Assembly: GCF_010093065.1 (NCBI RefSeq)
Contig: NZ_CP048113.1
Coordinates: forward strand, 3,968,001-4,032,000
Reading direction: 5' to 3'
Source of the DNA: Chitinophaga agri
Lineage (GTDB): Bacteria > Bacteroidota > Bacteroidia > Chitinophagales > Chitinophagaceae
Length of the DNA: 64,000 nt
Shown here: positions 26,235 to 34,663 of the stretch, piece after piece
How the letters are laid out: every line of letters starts with the position of its first letter
How positions within the stretch are numbered: the first letter of the stretch is position 1
Notes under the pieces: model-generated
The model's input: the letters and a program-made list of their open reading frames with translations, nothing else
Database searches by the model: none
Told to the model about the DNA's origin: nothing
Position numbers and translations under genes: made by a program

Positions 26235-27170
26235 ATGAACCGTATCTCCCAATTATTCCACATCCAATATCCCATTATCCAGGCCGGCATGATCTGGGCC
26301 AGTGGCTGGCGACTGGCCAGTGCGGTCAGCAATGCCGGCGGACTCGGGCTGCTTGGCGCCGGTAGTATGTACCCCGACGTACTCAGAGAGCATATCCGGC
26401 AATGCAGACAGACCACGAACAAACCATTTGGTGTGAATATCCCCCTGTTATACCCGGATATCCAGCAGCTGATCGACATTGTCATTGCCGAAAAGGTGCC
26501 TATCGTATTCACCTCCGCAGGAAATCCCAGGACGTGGACGCCTGTGTTGAAAGCGGCAGGTATTACTGTTGTACATGTCGTATCCAGTGCATTCTTCGCC
26601 GCTAAAAGTGAAGCAGCGGGTGTAGATGCTGTGGTGGCGGAAGGATTTGAAGCCGGTGGCCATAACGGACGGGAAGAAACCACCACCATGGTGCTGATCC
26701 CTGCTGTATGTGAACAGGTGAAAATACCTGTCATCGCCGCAGGTGGTATCGCATCCGGCAAAGCCATGACAGCCGCATTTGCCCTCGGCGCCGAAGGCGT
26801 GCAGGTGGGTAGCCGCTTTGTCGCCACACCGGAAGCCTCTTCTCATCCTCATTTCAAGCAAGCTATCATTGATGCCAGAGAAGGTGATACCATGCTGGCC
26901 ATGAAGAAGCTCACACCCGTCAGATTACTGAAGAACGCATTTTTTCAACGTATAAAGGAAGCGGAAGACAATGGCGCTGATCCGGAAGCATTGAAAGTAT
27001 TACTGGGGCGTGCACGGGCGAAAGCGGGCATGTTCGAAGGGAATCTCGAAGAAGGAGAACTTGAAATCGGGCAGGTGAGTGCACTGATACATACACTAAC
27101 ACCTGCCGGAGATATTGTCAGAGAAATATGGGAAGAGTTTAATGAGACCATTCGTCGGCTGCATCAGTAG
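26235..27170 (+). CDS. Nitronate monooxygenase/FabK-like FMN enzyme
   Basis: The 311-residue protein starts at ATG 26235 (MNRISQLFHIQYPIIQAGM). It is a TIM barrel of the 2-nitropropane dioxygenase/NMO family: IIQAGM at the first strand, NAGGLGLLGAGSM, PFGVNIPLL, AEGFEAGGHNGREETTTM (conserved His of the family), IPVIAAGGIASGKAMTAAFALGAEGVQVGSRF (phosphate-binding end for FMN). Such enzymes oxidise nitronates or reduce enoyl-ACP; which applies is unclear. The NMO annotation is the safer one, because typical FabK hallmarks were not verified. Confidence 0.85.
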   Translation: MNRISQLFHIQYPIIQAGMIWASGWRLASAVSNAGGLGLLGAGSMYPDVLREHIRQCRQTTNKPFGVNIPLLYPDIQQLIDIVIAEKVPIVFTSAGNPRTWTPVLKAAGITVVHVVSSAFFAAKSEAAGVDAVVAEGFEAGGHNGREETTTMVLIPAVCEQVKIPVIAAGGIASGKAMTAAFALGAEGVQVGSRFVATPEASSHPHFKQAIIDAREGDTMLAMKKLTPVRLLKNAFFQRIKEAEDNGADPEALKVLLGRARAKAGMFEGNLEEGELEIGQVSALIHTLTPAGDIVREIWEEFNETIRRLHQ

Positions 27171-27188
27171 ATAAGCGGCGATCGTTCC

Positions 27189-28502
27189 CTACGACTTTCT
27201 GCTTACCCATTTCAAAGCTTCTTTCCAGGTGATCTTCTTACCATACATCAGAATACCGGTACGATAGATCTTACCAGCAATCCAGGTAGTGAAAAGAAAA
27301 CCGAGGATCAGCAATGTTATTGACAGTCCCAGCTGCCAGTAAGGGACCGTGCCCGGCACCCCGTAAGGAATACGGGCCATCATCACCATTGGTGAGGTAA
27401 ACGGAATGATACTGCCCCAGAAAGCCACGTTACCCGACGGATTCTGTACAGATGACACCATAACCATAATACCAATAATGATCGGCAGGGTGATCGGGAA
27501 TGTCAGTGACTGTGCATCAGTAGGATCTTCATTTACCAGACTACCCACTGCTGCAAACAGGGATGAATAAAAAAGGTATCCGCCGAGGAAGTAGAAAACA
27601 AAACAGCTGATCACTGTTCCCCAGCTGATACTACCCATTACAAACTGGAACTTTTCTATCATTTCGATCATAGCGGCATTATTACTGTTCTGCATCATCG
27701 TGCCCCCCTCATTAGCAGCGCTGAGCAACTCTGCCGGGATGAACAGGTGCAACGCCAGATTAGCGGCAACAATGATCACCACCCATATCAGGAACTGTAG
27801 CAGGCCAACTGCCGCGATACCTACAATCTTGCCCATCATCAGCTGAAAAGGCTTTACACTGGATATCATTACCTCCGCAATACGGCTTACCTTCTCTTCC
27901 ATGACGCCACGCATCACCGCCATACCAAAAAACATCAGGATAATATAGATAATAAACCCGCTGGCATAACCTACGATGTACGCTACTGTCGCACTACCTT
28001 TGCGGCCTTCATTACCCGTTTTGAAGTCTATACTGATGTCAGACTTAGCCGCTTTCAGTTGTTCTGCATCAATGTTCGCCTTTTTCAGCCGTTCTTCTTC
28101 TATCAGGTCATTCACGCGGCGGGTTAGTTTACCTTCTACTGAAATGCCCGGTTGTGCATCACTGTAATAGGTAATACCTGCCGGACGATTGAGATCCAGC
28201 TCCGGAATGTACAACAGGCCGGAATAGCCATACTCAGCATATTTATGCTGGAAGGAATCCACACTGATATTCGTCAGGTATTTATAATACACCCCTTTAT
28301 CATCAGGGAAACGATTCATGAACAGATGGCTGTCATCGATAACAGCTATACGTTTTTCTTCTTTTGAATTAATAGCTAATAATGTAGGTACAATGATCAT
28401 TGCTGCGAAGAACAATGGCACCAGTAATGTCACGATCAGGAAAGAACGCTTCCTTACACGCGTGATAAATTCTCTTCTAATGATTAACCAGATTTTATTC
28501 AT
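27189..28502 (-). CDS. ABC transporter permease (NatB/YhaP-type)
   Basis: The 437-residue protein starts with MNKIWLIIRREFITRVRKRSFLIVTLLVP, the N-terminus typical of NatB-like ABC-2 permeases, then one membrane helix (about 20-43), a large outside domain (44-180), and five more helices in the C-terminal half (about 181-425). It follows the ATPase gene by 54 nt on the same strand. The family includes sodium and drug exporters. Its gene starts just after a heptad repeat array (28511-28538). Confidence 0.9.
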   Translation of the reverse strand: MNKIWLIIRREFITRVRKRSFLIVTLLVPLFFAAMIIVPTLLAINSKEEKRIAVIDDSHLFMNRFPDDKGVYYKYLTNISVDSFQHKYAEYGYSGLLYIPELDLNRPAGITYYSDAQPGISVEGKLTRRVNDLIEEERLKKANIDAEQLKAAKSDISIDFKTGNEGRKGSATVAYIVGYASGFIIYIILMFFGMAVMRGVMEEKVSRIAEVMISSVKPFQLMMGKIVGIAAVGLLQFLIWVVIIVAANLALHLFIPAELLSAANEGGTMMQNSNNAAMIEMIEKFQFVMGSISWGTVISCFVFYFLGGYLFYSSLFAAVGSLVNEDPTDAQSLTFPITLPIIIGIMVMVSSVQNPSGNVAFWGSIIPFTSPMVMMARIPYGVPGTVPYWQLGLSITLLILGFLFTTWIAGKIYRTGILMYGKKITWKEALKWVSRKS

Positions 28503-28510
28503 ACCCGGAG

Positions 28511-28538
28511 GAAATTAGGAATTGGGAATTAGGAATTA
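28511..28538. repeat. Heptad repeat element 4 (single arm)
   Basis: Four head-to-tail 7-mers, GAAATTA, GGAATTG, GGAATTA, GGAATTA, lie between the ATPase and permease genes, ending 18 nt before the ATPase stop and starting 8 nt after the permease start codon on the other side. An inverted partner is not seen in this short gap. Confidence 0.65.
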
Positions 28539-28556
28539 GTGTAACTTATGCTATCC

Positions 28557-29522
28557 TTAAAGCGAACTAGCAGCGGGTGTTTCATTTAACACGGCGGTTG
28601 CTTCAGGCGCCTTGCCCGTCATAGAAGTGACCTGCTGGATAAACACCTCATTGATAGAAGGCAGGATCTCATGGAAGGAGGTGATCGGAATCCTGTGATT
28701 GATGAAATGTGCGAGGATATCATTCGTCGTACTGCCTTCACTAAGTTTCACCGTATAGGCTAATGGCTCTGTTTTAACGATAGAAAAATGATAGGTGGCC
28801 ACCTGTGCGAAATTAGGCATTACGCCAAATCCGACACGGAACAGGTGCTGCTTGAAATCCTGCTTGATCTGACTCACCTCACCATCCAGCAACTTCTTCC
28901 CTTCATTCACCAGTACAATACGGTCACAGATCTCTTCCACCTGCTCCATCCTGTGTGTAGAAAAGATAATGGTCGTACCACTTTTACTAAGATCGAAGAT
29001 CTCCTGTTTGATCAGGTTAGCATTGATCGGGTCCAAGCCGGAAAAGGGCTCATCCAGGATCAGTAACTGCGGGTTATGAATAATAGTGGCGATAAACTGT
29101 ACCTTCTGCTGCATACCTTTACTCAGCTCTTCCACCTTCTTGTTCTGCCAGCTGTTGATCTCGAATTTATTGAACCAATAGCTGATCCTGTCTTTCGCCT
29201 CTCTTTCCGACATACCTTTCAGACGGGCGAGGTATAATACCTGCTCACCGACCTTCATTTTCTTATACAGCCCTTTTTCTTCCGGCATGTACCCAATGGC
29301 ATGCACATCAGTCTCCGGATTGAATGCGCGGCCATTGAACAGGATCTCGCCGCTGTCAGGATAAAATATGCCGGTGATCATCCGTAGCAGGGTAGTTTTA
29401 CCTGCTCCGTTAGGGCCCAGCAATCCGAATATGCTGCCCTTGGGAATAACAAAGCTGATATCATCAACAGCTTTATGTGTGGCATAGTGTTTATGCAGGT
29501 GGTTTATTTCTATGAGGTTCAT
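28557..29522 (-). CDS. ABC transporter ATP-binding protein (NatA-type)
   Basis: The 321-residue ATPase has Walker A GPNGAGKTT (36-44), signature ELSKGMQQKVQ, Walker B LLILDEPFSGLDP and H-loop STHRM. The C-terminal 100 residues are the accessory domain common in NatA/YhaQ-like proteins (DUF4162-type). It pairs with the permease gene downstream. The neighbouring LytS/LytTR two-component genes lie upstream on the same strand, separated by a strong terminator, so they may regulate the transporter but are not one simple transcript. Confidence 0.93.
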   Translation of the reverse strand: MNLIEINHLHKHYATHKAVDDISFVIPKGSIFGLLGPNGAGKTTLLRMITGIFYPDSGEILFNGRAFNPETDVHAIGYMPEEKGLYKKMKVGEQVLYLARLKGMSEREAKDRISYWFNKFEINSWQNKKVEELSKGMQQKVQFIATIIHNPQLLILDEPFSGLDPINANLIKQEIFDLSKSGTTIIFSTHRMEQVEEICDRIVLVNEGKKLLDGEVSQIKQDFKQHLFRVGFGVMPNFAQVATYHFSIVKTEPLAYTVKLSEGSTTNDILAHFINHRIPITSFHEILPSINEVFIQQVTSMTGKAPEATAVLNETPAASSL

Positions 29523-29569
29523 GTATTAAATGTAAAAAAATTATATGAGAGCAAAGAAATTTGGAAGGA

Positions 29570-29746
29570 GGAATGAGGGATCAGGAACTTCCGGCCGGAA
29601 TAGCTCTTTAGCCAGGTGCAATGGGTACTATTATAAATGAGAGGGCGCTCCGTTTTAATGAAGCGCCCTCTCATTTATAATCAGCTATTTACTAGCCGCT
29701 CTCCGCAACGATCTCCGCAGCATTCAATTCCTAATTCACAATTCCC
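29570..29746. repeat. Heptad repeat element 5 (inverted pair around a terminator)
   Basis: Left arm 29570-29588 (GGAATGA, GGGATCA, GGAAC) and right arm 29726-29746 (AATTCCT, AATTCAC, AATTCCC) are inverted and flank 137 bp containing the 19-bp terminator stem. The right arm lies inside the 3' end of the response regulator gene and forms its stop codon. Confidence 0.6.
29631..29680. terminator. Strong bidirectional terminator hairpin
   Basis: A perfect 19-bp stem (29631-29649 with 29662-29680; GAGGGCGCT core) over a 12-nt loop, with A/T-rich outer arms. It closes the LytS/LytTR transcript on the minus strand. Confidence 0.85.
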
Positions 29747-30429
29747 AACTGCCTCACCGCCTGTGCATACGCCGCCCCTACATTCACCGCCACATTCCCT
29801 ATATACAAACAGCTTCTGTCACTCTTGTCTATCTTGTTATTCGCAACAATAAAAGACCGGTGTACCCGTGTAAAACGGTCGGGAGGTAATAATGCCAGTG
29901 CCTCCTGCATGGAAAGCCTTGACAGTATCCGTTTATCTTTCAGTACAAAACTGATATAGTTGCCCGCGCTTTCGAGATAAAGGATGTCCTCCAGTAATAC
30001 TTTGTGTTGCTCATATCCACTTTTAACAATGACATGGGCAGACACATCTGATCGCTGCCGTTGCAGTATCAGCTCCTGTAATGCTTTGGCTTTGTTGCAG
30101 GCTTTGATAAAGCGTTCCACCGAAAAAGGTTTCAACAGGTAGTCCAATGCATCCAGTTCAAAGCTTTGAACCGCGTGTTCAGAGTAGGCGGTAGTAAAGA
30201 TGACCATGGGTCCGCCTGGTAAAGTTGTCATGAGTTCCAATCCTGATATATCAGGCATACGGATATCGAGGAAGATCAGGTCAACCGTTTCCTGTTGCAG
30301 AAACTCCAGCGCCTTAAAAGGATCAGTAAAATATTCTTTGATATCGAGGAACGGTACCTGTGTCGCATGAGTACGTATCACTGATAATGCGACGTGTTCG
30401 TCATCTATTGCGATAGCGGTGAGTGTCAT
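29731..30429 (-). CDS. LytTR family response regulator
   Basis: The 232-residue protein has a receiver domain (1-120) with phosphoacceptor Asp55 in LIFLDIRMPD, the acidic Asp9-Asp10 pair, and the conserved Lys in LLKPF. A LytTR DNA-binding domain follows (about 130-230: ILYLESAGNYISFVLKDKRIL, RVHRSFIVANNKI). It overlaps the kinase gene by 4 nt (ATGA), so they are translationally coupled and form a two-component pair. Its last codons (QLGIVN) and the stop are made of heptad repeat element 5. Confidence 0.95.
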   Translation of the reverse strand: MTLTAIAIDDEHVALSVIRTHATQVPFLDIKEYFTDPFKALEFLQQETVDLIFLDIRMPDISGLELMTTLPGGPMVIFTTAYSEHAVQSFELDALDYLLKPFSVERFIKACNKAKALQELILQRQRSDVSAHVIVKSGYEQHKVLLEDILYLESAGNYISFVLKDKRILSRLSMQEALALLPPDRFTRVHRSFIVANNKIDKSDRSCLYIGNVAVNVGAAYAQAVRQLGIVN

Positions 30430-31940
30430 ACAGCTTTACTGACTTCAATGGTAAGGTGAACAAAATATTCTGTTGCCGTCTCGCGGATATTCAGGTCATG
30501 TTTGCGTGGATACAATAATGCCAAACGCTGCCGTACATTCTGTAGACCAATACCCATACTGTCGTTCTCTACCTCACTGGCCCTGTTTGCATGTACGGTA
30601 TTATACACATCAAAATAGATCTTCTCAGGCGTACAGGACAAGGACATGGTGATACGAGACCTGTTACGTGAGCTGATACCATGTTTAAACGCATTTTCTA
30701 CAAAGGGGATCAGTAGCATCGGTGCAATTTCATGCTCACAATGCGTATCATCTATGTTCACTTCTATCACTACATCGGAAGAGCCTTGCGTACGTAAACG
30801 CTGTAACGCGATGTAGTTCTGCAGGTAGGCGATTTCTTTTGAGAGGGAGATATGTTCCTGCAAATTATCATGCAGCATAAAGCGCATCATATCGCCGAGT
30901 TTCTGTATGCCTTCACTGGTGGCCGGCGCTTTTTCTTCCAGTGCAGTGCCGTATAAGGTATTCAGTGCATTAAAGAGAAAGTGCGGATTGATCTGCCAGC
31001 GGAGGAAGTCTAATCCTGTTTCAGACTGATCCAGTGCTTTGCGTAGTCCTGATATAGTATCACTGTTAGACTGACGTAAACGGAATATCCAGTATGATAA
31101 CGGGAGAATTACAACCAGTGCACCGCCATACATAAACAGGCATATCAAAATGATAATCTCCGGATGATGTGGCCTAATGACACCAAATAGTAAAGGTAAC
31201 AATGCGAATACGATCAGATAGAAGAAGGCCGCATCTGTTACTAACTTTGTTTTCTTTTGATGAATACGGAATCGTGGCAGAATATAGTATTGCGCGAGAA
31301 AGTAGGCGGCGCCATAGTACACACCGAATATAAAAGCCATACCAAACTTAGCTATACCCCCACCAGGTGTTCCCAGTGTACCTACCAGGAGTATCACGAG
31401 TATAACGATCAGTTCTGACAGGACCTGCTGAAACCAGGGTTTACCAACGAACCTGGGATGTAGTTGCTGAAAATACAGCTGTTTTACACCGTAGTATAAT
31501 GCGTAGAGCGTTGCATAGAATATTGTAATGATAAAAGCTGACTTTGCAAAGTGTATATGTGCACCACGTACAGTATGATATACGCCGAGCAGATAACCAT
31601 CATACCAGGAAGTAGCGATCATTATTGTGAGAAATGTGATAGCACAGATCGTAAACAGTAACAAAGTACCTGTTTCCCAGCGTTCCCGTTCGAGGAAGCG
31701 TGGAATGATCCAGTTGTTGACACTCACAAAAGCGAGATACACAATTGTAAACTGCGCTAACGTTGGTAACAGGTAATGCTTATAGTAGTCAAATACCTGG
31801 TGGTATCTGGCGAACTTATAACCATATTCATGTTGCAGGTCAAAAACATTATTCGTCACACTATTGAAGAGCAATGCGAATACGAGCAACAGGAATATCC
31901 CTGTAGCAATACCAAGTTCTGTTTTTCTGAGCTGGTTCAT
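30426..31940 (-). CDS. LytS-type sensor histidine kinase
   Basis: The 504-residue protein starts at ATG 31940; a TTG 21 nt earlier is in frame. It has about eight membrane helices in the N-terminal 290 residues and then the LytS-type kinase domain: WQINPHFLFNALNTLYG (phosphoacceptor His320), and GHKL ATPase motifs PMLLIPFVENAFKHG (N-box) and GIGLQNVRQRL (G-box). It should phosphorylate the LytTR regulator encoded by the overlapping downstream gene. The signal sensed by the membrane part is unknown. Confidence 0.95.
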   Translation of the reverse strand: MNQLRKTELGIATGIFLLLVFALLFNSVTNNVFDLQHEYGYKFARYHQVFDYYKHYLLPTLAQFTIVYLAFVSVNNWIIPRFLERERWETGTLLLFTICAITFLTIMIATSWYDGYLLGVYHTVRGAHIHFAKSAFIITIFYATLYALYYGVKQLYFQQLHPRFVGKPWFQQVLSELIVILVILLVGTLGTPGGGIAKFGMAFIFGVYYGAAYFLAQYYILPRFRIHQKKTKLVTDAAFFYLIVFALLPLLFGVIRPHHPEIIILICLFMYGGALVVILPLSYWIFRLRQSNSDTISGLRKALDQSETGLDFLRWQINPHFLFNALNTLYGTALEEKAPATSEGIQKLGDMMRFMLHDNLQEHISLSKEIAYLQNYIALQRLRTQGSSDVVIEVNIDDTHCEHEIAPMLLIPFVENAFKHGISSRNRSRITMSLSCTPEKIYFDVYNTVHANRASEVENDSMGIGLQNVRQRLALLYPRKHDLNIRETATEYFVHLTIEVSKAV

Positions 31941-32010
31941 AAGGATAAAATCTTTCAGCAATGATAATTATCCCTCCGGCACTTTTTTAAAAAGTGTGAT
32001 AAAACGGACA

Positions 32011-33573
32011 CTACCTGTGATAGAAAGCGATAATACGCTCTGCCACACGTTCTCCGTCCATCGCTGCGGATACAATACCACCGGCATAGCCAGCACCTTC
32101 CCCACAGGGATAGAGTCCGCTGATCTGGGGATGCATCAGATGATCATCTTCACGTGGGATACGTACCGGAGAGGATGTACGGGATTCTGTTGCGACCAGT
32201 ATCGCATCAGCGGTGTAGTAACCTTTCATTTTACGACCGAAGGCTTTAAAAGCTTCTGCCAGCCGGTGATGCACACTAACAGGCAGCACATCGCGCAGAT
32301 TAACGCTGTTTACACCAGGCAGATAAGAGCAGGAAGGTAGCGTTGTGGATACCTTACTGTGGACAAAATCCGTCATACGTTGAGCGGGCGCTACAAATTG
32401 TCCACCACCAGCAGTGAAGGCTGTACGTTCTACCATTTGCTGATAGTACATAGCAGAGAGCGGACCTTTATCAGCAAAGGGCTGGAAATCAGTTTCATCT
32501 ACAGTAACGACCATTCCTGAATTGGCGTAGGGGTTATCCCGTCGTGAGGGAGACCACCCATTTACTACAAGTTCTCCGGGATCAGTTGCAGCAGGAGCAA
32601 TAATACCACCAGGGCACATACAAAAAGAGAATACCCCGCGGCCTTCTACCTGTTCTACCAGGCTATAGCTGGCAGGTGGCAGGTATTCATTTCTTGTAGG
32701 GCAATGATACTGAGCACTGTCTATTAATGACTGGGGATGTTCTATGCGTACACCGAGTGCGAAGGGCTTTGCACTGATGAGTATATTCTTCTGGTGCAGC
32801 AAACGGAAGATATCACGCGCAGAGTGGCCGGTAGCAAGAACGACCTGAGATGCTTCGAATGTTTGTTCGGTGGCAGTCTTTACACCTTTCACCTGATCAT
32901 TCACCGTTAAAATGTCAGTGACCTTTTGTTCAAACAACACGATGCCACCACTGTTAATGATCTGTTCGCGCATGGCCACGATGATATGTGGCAATTTATT
33001 GGTACCTATATGAGGGTGTGCTTCATACATGATCTTCTCGGTAGCACCGAAGTGTACGAAGATGCTGAGGATGCGGTTGATGTCGCCACGCTTGTTGGAG
33101 CGTGTATAGAGTTTACCGTCAGAGTAGGTACCGGCGCCACCTTCACCGAAGCAGTAGTTGGAGTCAGGATTAACAACACCTGTCTTGTTCAGTGCAGCAA
33201 GATCCCGTCTTCTTGCCCGTACATCTTTCCCCCGCTCAAGGACGATGGGTCTGATACCTGCTTCTACCAGGCGCAGCGCAGCGAACAGTCCGGCAGGGCC
33301 GGCGCCTACAACGATGGCGGATGGTGCATTTGCGGGCAATGTATCATATATCGGTATGATACGTTCTCTTTCCTGGAAGGGTTCATTTACAAACACCTTG
33401 ATGGTGAGCATAAAGTAAGCCTGGCGGGAACGTGCGTCGATAGAGCGTTTGAGCAGATGGAAGCCGGTGATCTCCGCAGGTTTTACACCGATAGCGGCCG
33501 CTGCTTCCGCGATAATGCTGGTATCAGCAGCTGCCTGGGAAGGCAGCAATTTGAGCGAGAGTTGTTGTATCAT
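32011..33573 (-). CDS. FAD-dependent dehydrogenase, COG2509-type
   Basis: The 520-residue protein has a small N-terminal domain (1-80) and then an FAD-binding Rossmann fold with GAGPAG (Gly90, Gly92, Gly95). Other features are GEGGAGTYSDGKL, FEASQVVLATGHSARDIFRLL, and a C-terminal GLYPCGEGAGYAGGIVSAAMDG that closes the FAD site. This set is typical of uncharacterised FAD-dependent dehydrogenases (COG2509). The substrate is unknown and no partner gene is close. It lies downstream of the DUF3127 gene but is separated from it by a strong terminator. Confidence 0.92.
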   Translation of the reverse strand: MIQQLSLKLLPSQAAADTSIIAEAAAAIGVKPAEITGFHLLKRSIDARSRQAYFMLTIKVFVNEPFQERERIIPIYDTLPANAPSAIVVGAGPAGLFAALRLVEAGIRPIVLERGKDVRARRRDLAALNKTGVVNPDSNYCFGEGGAGTYSDGKLYTRSNKRGDINRILSIFVHFGATEKIMYEAHPHIGTNKLPHIIVAMREQIINSGGIVLFEQKVTDILTVNDQVKGVKTATEQTFEASQVVLATGHSARDIFRLLHQKNILISAKPFALGVRIEHPQSLIDSAQYHCPTRNEYLPPASYSLVEQVEGRGVFSFCMCPGGIIAPAATDPGELVVNGWSPSRRDNPYANSGMVVTVDETDFQPFADKGPLSAMYYQQMVERTAFTAGGGQFVAPAQRMTDFVHSKVSTTLPSCSYLPGVNSVNLRDVLPVSVHHRLAEAFKAFGRKMKGYYTADAILVATESRTSSPVRIPREDDHLMHPQISGLYPCGEGAGYAGGIVSAAMDGERVAERIIAFYHR

Positions 33574-33606
33574 AAAAAAGGACGGTTAGGTAGTTATCCC
33601 AACAAT

Positions 33607-33643
33607 TGAAAACGGATACCCGTATTTCAGGTATCCGTTTTCA
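33607..33643. terminator. Bidirectional terminator hairpin
   Basis: TGAAAACGGATACC (33607-33620) pairs perfectly with GGTATCCGTTTTCA (33630-33643) over a 9-nt loop. It separates the DUF3127 gene from the FAD dehydrogenase gene, both on the minus strand. Confidence 0.85.
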
Positions 33644-33678
33644 GTTATTTTGTTAATGAGTTGTTATTCTCAGATCAA

Positions 33679-34059
33679 TTAGAATGGTAAATCATCTGCC
33701 TGAGCACCGGAGGACATTTCCTGGGAAGTGTTGTAGTTTGGCATTGGATCACCTGTAGGTGCGCCTGCAACAACAGACTCCATGCGCCATGCGTCCAGAT
33801 TGGTGATGTAGTTCACCCTGCCGTCTTTTTCCCAACGTGTACCTTTGATATTGAAGTAAACTTTCACGGTCTCACCTTCGTTGAAGCGATCTACGATAGC
33901 AGTTCTGTCCTGTACCGCCTGGAACTTGATGTAGTTGTTGATAACGCGGCCATTGATATCATCAGATTTTTCGATAACGAACTCCCTGGTTTTAAAGGTT
34001 TCGCTACGCTGCATCGTATTATACTTCACGATCAGTTTTCCGGTTATTTCAAAACTCAT
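33679..34059 (-). CDS. DUF3127 protein (single-strand-binding-like)
   Basis: The 126-residue protein is a compact beta-rich domain (about 2-95: FEITGKLIVKYNTMQRSETFKTREFVIEK, YIKFQAVQDRTAIVDRFNEGETVKVYFNIKGTRWEKDGRVNYITNLDAWRME). It matches the DUF3127 family, which has an OB-like fold. A flexible linker leads to the acidic C-terminal end ADDLPF, which looks like the SSB tail (DDDIPF) that recruits replication and repair proteins. It is therefore likely to bind DNA or to interact with DNA-processing enzymes; this is inferred. It is divergent from dnaA. Confidence 0.85.
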   Translation of the reverse strand: MSFEITGKLIVKYNTMQRSETFKTREFVIEKSDDINGRVINNYIKFQAVQDRTAIVDRFNEGETVKVYFNIKGTRWEKDGRVNYITNLDAWRMESVVAGAPTGDPMPNYNTSQEMSSGAQADDLPF

Positions 34060-34086
34060 ATAAAAATTTTTAGCTGTTCAGAGGGC

Positions 34087-34094
34087 CAAAGATA
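34087..34094 (-). promoter_or_regulatory. -7 promoter element for the DUF3127 gene
   Basis: On the minus strand the bases read TATCTTTG, an exact TAnnTTTG match, 28 nt before the ATG. Confidence 0.5.
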
Positions 34095-34288
34095 GGTTTT
34101 TTAGCAGCAATCCGATACAATAAAATTTAGAAACAGAGAGTTATAAACAGGGGTACGCTAACCCACGGGCGCGTATATAACAATTTTGCATGGAATTTGC
34201 TAACCTAAAGGACATTTTTTTAAATGCAATTACTAACATAGTTTTGCACCCCCGCGATGAAATTATCAACATTCCGGAAGATCAGAAA

Positions 34289-34309
34289 ATGATCACAAAA
34301 GGTGATCAT
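34289..34309. promoter_or_regulatory. Inverted repeat upstream of dnaA
   Basis: ATGATCAC (34289-34296) and GTGATCAT (34302-34309) are perfect 8-bp arms around AAAAG. It could bind a dimeric regulator or form a small hairpin; its function is unknown. Confidence 0.45.
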
Positions 34310-34663
34310 GTTTGGGCTTGTATTTGCATACAATAGTATTTTATCAGTAAGTACACTTATCTATGACAAACAAGTTAATGTCAACAAGAAAAGCCTGTCT
34401 ATCAAAGCAGTGCAGTACTGGCTTTCATCATATTATAATGACACAGGAACAAGCGCTTAAAAGAGAGTAAAAACAGCAAAAAAAACAGAGGCGACAAACT
34501 GTTATCAGTGAAATATAAACAAGGGGAGATAAATTTTTTTTTTCAACATTTTCTACTGATATTCGTCGTCCTGTCTGAAAATCTAGCAACCCCCCACGTT
34601 GGTTAGATTTACATTTCGAGAACAATCCTTAATTTAAGAACAACATTAATTTACATTAGCTCA

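Larger units (their letters stand above)
34060..34663. other. A/T-rich divergent region before dnaA
   Basis: The 604-nt gap holds, on the minus strand, a TATCTTTG -7 motif (34094-34087) for the DUF3127 gene, and an 8+8 inverted repeat ATGATCAC-N5-GTGATCAT at 34289-34309. A T/A-run near 34530 precedes dnaA. No DnaA-box cluster (TTATCCACA) was seen, so an origin is not supported. No gene is credible. Confidence 0.6.

Noticed and set aside
34060..34663. Possible replication origin next to dnaA
   Set aside because: The region is A/T-rich, but no cluster of DnaA boxes was seen; only one poor match (TTATAAACA) is present, and dnaA is not always at the origin in Bacteroidota.
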